Below are positions 1 to 6,569 of a DNA stretch of 10,897 bases, piece by piece (positions within the stretch are counted from its first letter, which is position 1; each line of letters opens with the position of its first letter). The translations under genes and the position numbers were made by a program. The notes beneath the pieces were generated by a model. That model was not told the origin of the DNA and ran no database searches. It saw nothing but the letters and a program-made list of their open reading frames with translations. Source of the stretch: Flavobacteriaceae bacterium (GTDB lineage: Bacteria > Bacteroidota > Bacteroidia > Flavobacteriales > Flavobacteriaceae); NCBI GenBank assembly GCA_947482805.1, contig CANKLK010000067.1, forward strand, positions 1 to 10,897. The letters are read 5' to 3'.

Positions 1-26
1 ATTCCAAAAAAATCAATTTTAAAACC

Positions 27-920
27 ATGAGTAAAAAGTTTGTAATCTTCATAGTAAAAGTCCTGATGATACTCATTCTAACAATGGGATTGCTTGACGT
101 ATTCTATACTTTTGTTTACAAGCAAAATGATGATCGAAATAAAATCAGTTACCTATACAATTCAAAAGATAAAAATTATGATGTTGTTTTCCTCGGTTCT
201 TCCCGCGTCAACAATCATTTGAATCCAAAAATATTTAATGAGCAAGGCTATAAAACTTTCAACTTTGGGATAACTCGTTCACGACTAGATGAATCAGCAT
301 TGATGTTAAAATTGATGGTCGAACGCAACTATAAAATTAAAAATCTTATCCTGCAGGTAGATTTGAATATTAACACAAATGATCATTCCGAAGCCATACG
401 TTCTTTATTTATGCCTTATTTGCATCAATCACAAATTATTCGGAATCATTACAAAGATATACCTGAATTCAATAAACTGGTTTATATTCCGTTTTACAGG
501 TATCTGCATTATGATGCTCGAGTTGGTTTTAGAGAAATGTATTATTCATTAATCCACAAAAAAACAAATGCATTGGATAATGATGGGTTTAATCCTTTAA
601 AATCAATCCCCGGAAAAATGGTTCCGGCAGATTTATCTAAATATTATCCGAAAAAGAATATAGCCTACGAAGAAATAAAAGTCATTTGCAAAAAAAATAA
701 AATCAATTTAATTGCAATTACGACACCAATGTGTATAAGTACTATAAACAGGGATTATTTCAATCATATTAATTCGGTTTATCCCGAAATCCATAAATTT
801 GAAAACGCCGTTACTGATGATAGGTATTTTTCTACCTGTGGCCATATGAACAAAGCAGGCGCGATTGAATTTACAAAGGTAATATTCAGCGCCTTTTTTA
901 AAGCCAAATCAAAACCTTGA
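27..920 (+). CDS. Membrane-anchored SGNH/GDSL-hydrolase-like protein, probable partner of an MBOAT acyltransferase
   Basis: The 297-residue product begins with a short basic stretch and a hydrophobic segment (about residues 5-31), read as an uncleaved signal anchor with the rest outside the cytoplasm. A beta-strand plus G57-S58-S59-R60 follows (preceded by VVFL), the usual place of SGNH block I; S59 aligns with the nucleophilic Ser of GDS. The C-terminal block V reads G272-H273-M274-N275 followed by KAGA, like the DxxH-L-N-xx-GA motif of this family, but the Asp three residues before the His is T270. Related proteins (DltD- and AlgX-like) are commonly encoded beside MBOAT O-acyltransferases and help acylate extracellular polymers; that role is inferred. 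The start ATG follows two possible upstream reading-frame ends within 30 bases, suggesting an operon that begins outside the window. The gene end overlaps the next gene by four bases. The fold is fairly sure; the substrate and catalytic competence are unknown. Confidence 0.72.
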   Translation: MSKKFVIFIVKVLMILILTMGLLDVFYTFVYKQNDDRNKISYLYNSKDKNYDVVFLGSSRVNNHLNPKIFNEQGYKTFNFGITRSRLDESALMLKLMVERNYKIKNLILQVDLNINTNDHSEAIRSLFMPYLHQSQIIRNHYKDIPEFNKLVYIPFYRYLHYDARVGFREMYYSLIHKKTNALDNDGFNPLKSIPGKMVPADLSKYYPKKNIAYEEIKVICKKNKINLIAITTPMCISTINRDYFNHINSVYPEIHKFENAVTDDRYFSTCGHMNKAGAIEFTKVIFSAFFKAKSKP

Positions 921-3730
921 GAAAACTAAACTACATACTTTTTCTTTTTAGCTTTGCCTCTTTTGCGCAACACAATTCCAAAATGATTGTGGAAGTTGAC
1001 ATTGAAAAGAAAGAATTGACGGTTAATCAGGAATTGACATTCTTCAATCAAACCAATGATACATTAACGAATATTGTTTTAAACGATTGGATGAATGGAT
1101 ATACATCAAAAAACACTCCTTTAGCAGCACGATTTTCTGATGAATTTGAAAGAGGTTTTCATTTAGCCAAAGAAAAAGAAAGAGGCAGGACAAGCAACAT
1201 TAACATCCTTAATGAAACTTATGCTCCACTCACATGGGAAAGAGATAAAGATCATCCCGATGTTATTCAGATTCGGCTTAAAAATACGTTGCTTCCTAAT
1301 CAAAAAGCAACCATAACACTTAGTTATACTGTAAAAATCCCAAGTGATAAGTTCACAAAATATGGCTATGGCGAAAACGGCAAAATGTATCTTAAAAACT
1401 GTTTCCTTGTGCCGGCACGATATGAAAATAAAGCCTTTACGAAATACGACAATTTAAATTTAGACGATTGTGCCAATGCACTTTCTGATTATGATATCGA
1501 GATTAAAGTGCCTCAAAATTTTGACTTAGATTCCGATTTGGATGAAGTACAAAAAGAAACTGTAAATGGATTAAATCGTTATCATTTCGCTGGGAAAAAC
1601 CGTTTAAATTTCAATCTGTTTGTCGATGATAAAAAAGATTTTGAAATCTTTAAAAACAACAACATTGAAGTGGTTTCCAATTTAAAAGACAATCGGCTGA
1701 ACGATATACAAAGAGCGATTATTATTGACCGAATTGTGAGTTATGTATCCGAAAACCTGGGCAAATACCAACATTCAAAAATAACTGTCGCTCAAGCCGA
1801 TTATGATAGAAATCCTTTCTACGGATTAAATCAATTACCACTATTAATTAGTCCATTTCCAGATGAGTTCTTATATGAAATTAAGTTTTTAAAAACGTAT
1901 CTGAACAATTATTTACATAACACTTTACAATTAGACCCTAGAAAAGACAACTGGATTTATGACGGAATCCAAGTCTATATCATGATGAAATATATAGAAG
2001 AATATCATCCTGACAGCAAGATGATGGGAAGTGTAGCCAAACTAAAACTACTTAAAGGCTATAACCTAGTTTCATTAAATTTTAATGGTCAATACAGCTA
2101 TTTATATATGTTGATGGCTCGTAAAAATTTGGATCAGGCTTTATCAAATTCTAAAAATCAACTAATCAAATTCAACGAAAAAATTGCTTCAAAATATAGA
2201 GCTGGATTAAGCATTAGCTATTTAGACAGTTATATTGAAAATGATATTGTTCCAAACAGTATCAAACAATTTATTGTTTTGAATGCAACTCAACAAACAA
2301 ACCGAAAGGATTTTGAAAGCATTTTAACTAACAATTCTCCAAAAAAAATTGATTGGTTTTTTGACAAAATAATCGATTCACGCGATATTATCGATTTTAA
2401 ATTTGATAAGGTTACTAAAACCAAAGACAGCATTAGTTTTTCGTTAAAAAATAAAACCGAAACCAACGTTCCTATATCAGTTTATGGCGTAAAAGATAAA
2501 AACATCGTTTATAAAAAATGGTTCGATACTGTTGCTACTGATAGTATTTATACCATTCCTAGAAATTATGCGGATAAAATTGTAATCAATTACAAAAATG
2601 AAGTTCCTGAATATAATCTGAGAAACAATTGGCGTTCGTTACACGGATTTCGTCTAAACAATCGTCCTATAAAATTCAACTTTTTGAAGGATTTGGAAGA
2701 TCCTTATTACAACCAAATTTTATATGTACCCACTTTAGAATACAATTTATATGATGGATTCCTTCCCGGCATTCGTTTTCATAACAAAACCATTTTAGAC
2801 AAACCTTTCATTTTTGACGTCAATCCTACGATTTCAACTAAAACAAAGAGCTTTTCAGGAAAAGGATTTTTCTATGTTAATCAATTCAACCGCGACAGTA
2901 ATTTATACCATATTCGATATATGCTTAGCGGACATTACCTTCACTATGCACCCGATGCTTATTATAAAAAATTAGCGCCAACCGTTTTTCTGAATTTCAG
3001 GCCTGATGATTTTAGAGATAACAGAAAACAAACTATTGTCATAAAAGAAATTATTGTAGATAAGCAAAAAACTGCTTTTACAGTAAGCGAAAATAGCGAA
3101 AACTATCAAATATTTAATGCCAAATATATCGATACCAAAACCGAAGTAACCAATCATTTTTCATTTTTAGGTGATTTTCAGTATTCAAAGAACTTTGGAA
3201 AACTAGCTACCGAAATACAATACCGTAAACTTTTTGACAACAACCGCTCACTGAATCTTCGTTTTTTTGCCGGAACCTTTTTACACAACAAAACAACTTC
3301 AAACTATTTTGATTTTGGTTTGGACCGACCTTCAGATTATCTTTTTGAAAGTGACTATTTGGGTCGTTCTGAAACCACCGGATTATATAGTCAGCAATCC
3401 ATTATTGCCGATGGTTTTTTTAAGTCAAAACTCGAAACCCGAACCGCCAATCGTTGGATGACAACTATTAATGCTAATTATACTATTTGGAGTTGGATTG
3501 AAGGTTATAGTGATGTTGGTTTTATAAAAAACAAAGAAAGTGACCCAAAATTTGTTTACGATAGTGGAATTCGATTAAACTTAGTTACCGATTATTTTGA
3601 GTTATTTTTTCCTGTATACTCTAACAATGGTTGGGAAATTGGAGACAAAAATTATGGCGAAAAAATTCGATTTATTATAACTTTCAGACCTGAAACACTA
3701 ATCAATCTTTTCACCAGAAAATGGTTTTAA
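917..3730 (+). CDS. Secreted M1-aminopeptidase-like protein with degenerate zinc site and C-terminal outer-membrane beta-barrel-like domain
   Basis: The 937-residue protein starts at TTG (917). This is the only ATG/GTG/TTG codon between the in-frame stop TAA at 899-901 and Met23, and only this start retains the signal peptide (residues 1-17, MRKLNYILFLFSFASFA, then Gln). Residues about 20-400 resemble the N-terminal beta domain and catalytic domain of M1 aminopeptidases. The substrate motif GxMEN appears as G303-L304-N305-Q306-L307. The zinc site HExxH-x18-E appears as K326-T327-Y328-L329-N330, 18 residues, then D349 within W346-I-Y-D-G. All metal ligands and the general base are therefore replaced while the spacing is kept, so peptidase activity is unlikely. 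From about residue 590 to the end there are alternating-residue strands (for example LYDGFLPGIRFHN near 610-622) and a C-terminal Phe, typical of an outer-membrane beta-barrel. It overlaps the preceding SGNH gene by TTGA and is probably translationally coupled to it. A role as an envelope binding, scaffold or export protein is inferred; function unknown. Confidence 0.7.
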   Translation: MRKLNYILFLFSFASFAQHNSKMIVEVDIEKKELTVNQELTFFNQTNDTLTNIVLNDWMNGYTSKNTPLAARFSDEFERGFHLAKEKERGRTSNINILNETYAPLTWERDKDHPDVIQIRLKNTLLPNQKATITLSYTVKIPSDKFTKYGYGENGKMYLKNCFLVPARYENKAFTKYDNLNLDDCANALSDYDIEIKVPQNFDLDSDLDEVQKETVNGLNRYHFAGKNRLNFNLFVDDKKDFEIFKNNNIEVVSNLKDNRLNDIQRAIIIDRIVSYVSENLGKYQHSKITVAQADYDRNPFYGLNQLPLLISPFPDEFLYEIKFLKTYLNNYLHNTLQLDPRKDNWIYDGIQVYIMMKYIEEYHPDSKMMGSVAKLKLLKGYNLVSLNFNGQYSYLYMLMARKNLDQALSNSKNQLIKFNEKIASKYRAGLSISYLDSYIENDIVPNSIKQFIVLNATQQTNRKDFESILTNNSPKKIDWFFDKIIDSRDIIDFKFDKVTKTKDSISFSLKNKTETNVPISVYGVKDKNIVYKKWFDTVATDSIYTIPRNYADKIVINYKNEVPEYNLRNNWRSLHGFRLNNRPIKFNFLKDLEDPYYNQILYVPTLEYNLYDGFLPGIRFHNKTILDKPFIFDVNPTISTKTKSFSGKGFFYVNQFNRDSNLYHIRYMLSGHYLHYAPDAYYKKLAPTVFLNFRPDDFRDNRKQTIVIKEIIVDKQKTAFTVSENSENYQIFNAKYIDTKTEVTNHFSFLGDFQYSKNFGKLATEIQYRKLFDNNRSLNLRFFAGTFLHNKTTSNYFDFGLDRPSDYLFESDYLGRSETTGLYSQQSIIADGFFKSKLETRTANRWMTTINANYTIWSWIEGYSDVGFIKNKESDPKFVYDSGIRLNLVTDYFELFFPVYSNNGWEIGDKNYGEKIRFIITFRPETLINLFTRKWF

Positions 3731-3838
3731 ACTGAGGTTAAAATGTTAGTTTATTATACATTTTACAGGATATTCTATTTTTTTTTAAACATTCTTTAGT
3801 ATAATAACTTTATATAACTAATAAATTACAGATAATTA

Positions 3839-3867
3839 AAATTATATTTTTGTTCAGAATATAATTT
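3839..3867. repeat. 10-bp perfect inverted repeat upstream of the E1 gene
   Basis: The arms AAATTATATT (3839-3848) and AATATAATTT (3858-3867) are exact reverse complements, separated by nine bases. As RNA the stem can grow by a U-G and a U-A pair, leaving a five-base loop. The repeat lies just before the promoter candidate and could be an operator. The arms contain only A and T, so chance in an AT-rich spacer is a real alternative. It makes a poor terminator: no G-C pairs and no U tract after it. Confidence 0.4.
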
Positions 3868-3891
3868 GTTACTTCTTTTTATTTAAATTTG
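3866..3891 (+). promoter_or_regulatory. Candidate Bacteroidetes sigma-A promoter for the E1 gene
   Basis: TAAATTTG at 3884-3891 is an exact match to the flavobacterial -7 element TAnnTTTG. A TTG at 3866-3868 could be the -33 element, but the 15-base spacer is shorter than the usual 17-23. Transcription would start close to 3897, leaving a leader of about 20 bases without a Shine-Dalgarno sequence, as is normal in this phylum. The -7 match is good and the -33 doubtful. Confidence 0.4.
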
Positions 3892-3915
3892 TTTCTTTAA
3901 GAAATTTTCCCTTCT

Positions 3916-6321
3916 ATGTCTGAAACAAAATCCAAAACTGAAATTACATTTGAAGACTTTAAACAAGAAGTTTTAAATGATTATAAAATTGCCACAATAA
4001 GTAGAGAATGTAGTCTGTTGGGACGTAAAGAAGTACTAACTGGAAAAGCAAAATTTGGAATTTTTGGTGACGGAAAAGAAGTACCACAATTGGCCATGGC
4101 CAAAGCATTTCAGAACGGTGATTTCCGTTCGGGTTATTATCGTGATCAAACTTTTATGATGGCGATTGGCGAGTTGTCTATTCAACAATTTTTTGCCGGT
4201 TTATATGGTCATCCAGATTTGGGGCACGATCCTATGAGTGCTGGCAGACAAATGGGCGGACATTTTTCTACACAGACTATAGATGAAAATGGCAATTGGA
4301 AAAACCTAACGCAACAAAAAAATTCGAGTGCTGATATTTCTCCAACAGCTGGTCAAATGCCTAGATTATTGGGTTTAGCACAAGCATCAAAAATATATAG
4401 AAATGTTCGCGGATTGGAAAATTATTCTAATTTTTCAAATCAAGGAAATGAAGTTGCCTGGGGAACAATAGGCAATGCGTCTACATCCGAAGGATTGTTT
4501 TTTGAAACCATTAATGCGGCCGGAGTTTTACAAGTGCCAATGGTAATTAGTGTTTGGGATGACGAATACGGAATTTCTGTTCATTCCAGACATCAAACTA
4601 CAAAAGAAAGTATCTCTGAAATTCTTAAAGGTTTTCAGCGTGATAAAAATGGGAATGGCTATGAAATTCTTACCGTTAAAGGTTGGGATTATCCAAATTT
4701 AGTAGCGACTTACGAAAAAGCAGCCGAAATAGCCCGAGAAGAACACGTTCCGGTTTTGATTCACGTAAATGAGTTGACTCAACCACAAGGACATTCGACT
4801 TCTGGTTCGCACGAACGATATAAAAATTCAGACCGTTTGGCTTGGGAAACCGAGTTTGATTGTTTGGCTCAAATGAGAACTTGGTTAATTCAAAATGAAT
4901 TGGCTACCGCCGAAGAATTAGAATCAATTGAAACCAATTCTAAAAAAGAAGTTTTGGAAGGCAAAAAAGAAGCTTGGGCAGCTTTTGTTTCTCCGATGAA
5001 AGAAGAGCAGCAGGAATTAGTTTCTTTGTTAAATACTATAGCCAATTCAAGCACAAACAAAGTTTTTATTGAAAAACAATCTGGCGATTTAGCATCCATA
5101 AAAGAACCTATTCGCAAAGAAATTTTAATGGTTGCCCGAAAAGTATTGCGAATGATTGTCAATGAAAGCAGCAGGCAGGAATTAGCGAATTGGATAACGA
5201 ATTATACTAACAAAATTCAACCAAAATTTAGTTCGCATTTATTTTCACAATCGGATAAAAATGTTTTAAAAGCCACTGAAGCAGCTGCTACTTATGATGA
5301 TTCAGCCGAAGAAGTAGACGCCCGTTTAATATTACGAGACAATTTTGACGCTATATTTAATAAATATCCTGAAGTGTTAGTTTTTGGTGAAGATGCCGGA
5401 AACATTGGTGATGTAAACCAAGGTTTGGAAGGCATGCAGGAGAAATATGGTGAACTTCGTGTGGCTGATGTTGGTATTCGTGAAGCAACCATACTCGGAC
5501 AAGGTATCGGAATGGCGATGAGGGGTTTACGACCAATTGCAGAAATTCAATATTTAGATTATTTATTATATGCCATCCAAATCATGAGTGATGATTTGGC
5601 AACACTTCAATATAGAACTCGAGGAACTCAAAAAGCGCCTTTGATAATTAGAACCCGTGGACATCGATTGGAAGGAATCTGGCACTCGGGTTCACCCATG
5701 GGAATGATAATCAATGCAATTCGAGGTATTCACGTTTTGGTGCCTAGGAATATGACCAAAGCTGCTGGTTTTTATAACACATTGTTAGAGACAGACGAAC
5801 CCGCTTTGGTGATTGAATGTTTGAATGGGTACCGATTAAAAGAAAAAATGCCAACCAATTTGGGTGAATTTAAAACTCCCATTGGCATGGTGGAAACAAT
5901 TAAAACAGGAATCGATATTACGATTGTTTCCTATGGTTCAACCCTACGTATAATAGAACAAGCTGCCAAAGAATTATTAGAAACAGGTATCGATGTAGAA
6001 ATTATTGACGCCCAATCTTTGTTACCATTCGATATCAATCATGACTGTTTAAAATCAGTTATGAAAACAAACCGTTTGTTGGTTATAGATGAAGACGTAC
6101 CAGGTGGTGCAAGTGCTTATATTTTGCAACAAATTATCGACGAGCAAAAAGGATATAATTATCTTGATAGCCAACCACAAACACTAACCTCTAAAGCGCA
6201 TCGCCCTGCCTACGGAACCGACGGAGATTATTTCTCAAAACCTTCTGCAGAAGATGTCTTTGAAAAAGTATATGCCATTATGCATGAAGCAAAACCAGAC
6301 AGATTTCGTAGGTTGTATTAA
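3916..6321 (+). CDS. Fused alpha/beta E1 component of 2-oxoacid dehydrogenase complex (branched-chain type)
   Basis: This 801-residue protein joins both subunits of a thiamine-diphosphate E1 decarboxylase in one chain. The enzyme oxidatively decarboxylates a 2-oxoacid and passes the acyl group to the lipoyl arm of E2. The alpha part (about 1-370) shows GYYRDQ (73-78), GGHFS (114-118) and the cofactor motif G186-N187-A188-STSEG, ending in D215-D216-EYGIS; length and position match the canonical GDG...NN motif, but N and D are exchanged. A poorly conserved linker (about 370-465) leads to the beta part, with FGED (490-493) carrying the Glu expected to activate the cofactor, a GIREATILGQGIGMAMRG core segment, and H590 in WHSGSP, aligning with the conserved QHSQ His. 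The ATG at 3916 is the first after an in-frame stop at 3898-3900. No E2, E3 or lipoate gene is adjacent. Branched-chain substrates (2-oxoisovalerate) are the likeliest, but pyruvate cannot be excluded. Confidence 0.9.
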   Translation: MSETKSKTEITFEDFKQEVLNDYKIATISRECSLLGRKEVLTGKAKFGIFGDGKEVPQLAMAKAFQNGDFRSGYYRDQTFMMAIGELSIQQFFAGLYGHPDLGHDPMSAGRQMGGHFSTQTIDENGNWKNLTQQKNSSADISPTAGQMPRLLGLAQASKIYRNVRGLENYSNFSNQGNEVAWGTIGNASTSEGLFFETINAAGVLQVPMVISVWDDEYGISVHSRHQTTKESISEILKGFQRDKNGNGYEILTVKGWDYPNLVATYEKAAEIAREEHVPVLIHVNELTQPQGHSTSGSHERYKNSDRLAWETEFDCLAQMRTWLIQNELATAEELESIETNSKKEVLEGKKEAWAAFVSPMKEEQQELVSLLNTIANSSTNKVFIEKQSGDLASIKEPIRKEILMVARKVLRMIVNESSRQELANWITNYTNKIQPKFSSHLFSQSDKNVLKATEAAATYDDSAEEVDARLILRDNFDAIFNKYPEVLVFGEDAGNIGDVNQGLEGMQEKYGELRVADVGIREATILGQGIGMAMRGLRPIAEIQYLDYLLYAIQIMSDDLATLQYRTRGTQKAPLIIRTRGHRLEGIWHSGSPMGMIINAIRGIHVLVPRNMTKAAGFYNTLLETDEPALVIECLNGYRLKEKMPTNLGEFKTPIGMVETIKTGIDITIVSYGSTLRIIEQAAKELLETGIDVEIIDAQSLLPFDINHDCLKSVMKTNRLLVIDEDVPGGASAYILQQIIDEQKGYNYLDSQPQTLTSKAHRPAYGTDGDYFSKPSAEDVFEKVYAIMHEAKPDRFRRLY

Positions 6322-6329
6322 TATTTTCT

Positions 6330-6357
6330 AACCCTAGCCCTGATAGGTTTTAGAACC
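6330..6357. repeat. Overlapping short hairpins just after the E1 gene, possible remnant of an intergenic repeat
   Basis: Nine bases after the E1 stop codon, GGTT at 6346-6349 can pair either with AACC at 6330-6333 (with TA/TA added inside and one bulged C) or with AACC at 6354-6357 across a TTAG loop. The two pairings exclude each other. No U tract follows, so this is not a standard terminator. The string TAGCCCTGATAG resembles, from memory, the start of an intergenic element that is frequent in Flavobacterium genomes; only the first part would be present here. Confidence 0.25.
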
Positions 6358-6511
6358 CCTGGAAGTGTAAAAATGCAACAACATTTCTTCAGTTTATTAA
6401 GTAATTTCCTTTGTCCTATTTTGTGTAAAAAGTAAAATACCTATTGAAAAATAGATATTTGACAATTCAATAACTATTTAATTATTATATTAATAAAAGT
6501 GAATACTTTGT

Positions 6512-6544
6512 TTGTGTTTGTTTTTTTTATATTTAATCATTTTG
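6512..6544 (+). promoter_or_regulatory. Weak candidate promoter for gltB
   Basis: TCATTTTG at 6537-6544 matches the TAnnTTTG -7 element with one mismatch, and TTG at 6512-6514 lies 22 bases upstream, within the normal 17-23 range. The distance from the -7 end to the start codon (25 bases) is almost the same as in the E1 promoter candidate (24 bases). The -7 overlaps the left arm of the inverted repeat at 6542-6567, so a protein bound there would be expected to block transcription. The match is weak enough to be chance. Confidence 0.28.
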
Positions 6545-6567
6545 ATAAATTAGTAAAAATTTATCAA
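6542..6567. repeat. 10-bp perfect inverted repeat immediately before the gltB start codon
   Basis: The arms TTGATAAATT (6542-6551) and AATTTATCAA (6558-6567) are exact reverse complements around the six-base spacer AGTAAA. The right arm ends two bases before the ATG at 6570. Each arm contains one G-C pair, and the symmetry is perfect over 20 bases. It could be an operator for a dimeric regulator of ammonia assimilation, or an mRNA hairpin hiding the translation start; the sequence cannot decide which. Confidence 0.6.
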
Positions 6568-6569
6568 TA

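Noticed and set aside
1..30. Tail of an upstream gene
   Set aside because: Two frames are open here (ending TAA 20-22 with FQKNQF, or TGA 28-30 with IPKKSILKP). Nothing in ten or fewer residues decides between them, so no CDS is called, though an upstream operon member is likely.
3729..3752. Hairpin AAACTGA / TTAGTTT as terminator of the M1-like gene
   Set aside because: Seven pairs including a G-T wobble, only one G-C pair, a ten-base loop and no U tract after it; not a convincing terminator.
3892..3904. Small palindrome TTTCTT-T-AAGAAA between the E1 promoter candidate and the start codon
   Set aside because: Short arms of low complexity with a one-base centre; cannot form an RNA hairpin as written and is easily expected by chance.
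4890..5162. Antisense open frame inside the E1 gene
   Set aside because: Low-complexity Ser-rich translation with no recognisable family, fully inside a well-supported gene; a shadow frame. The same holds for the other antisense frames within gltB and the M1-like gene.
6459..6488. E. coli-like promoter TTGACA-N18-TATTAT upstream of gltB
   Set aside because: The spacing is good for an E. coli sigma-70 promoter, but Bacteroidetes sigma-A uses a TTG / TAnnTTTG pattern, and no such -7 element lies at the right distance; AT-rich spacers give such matches often.
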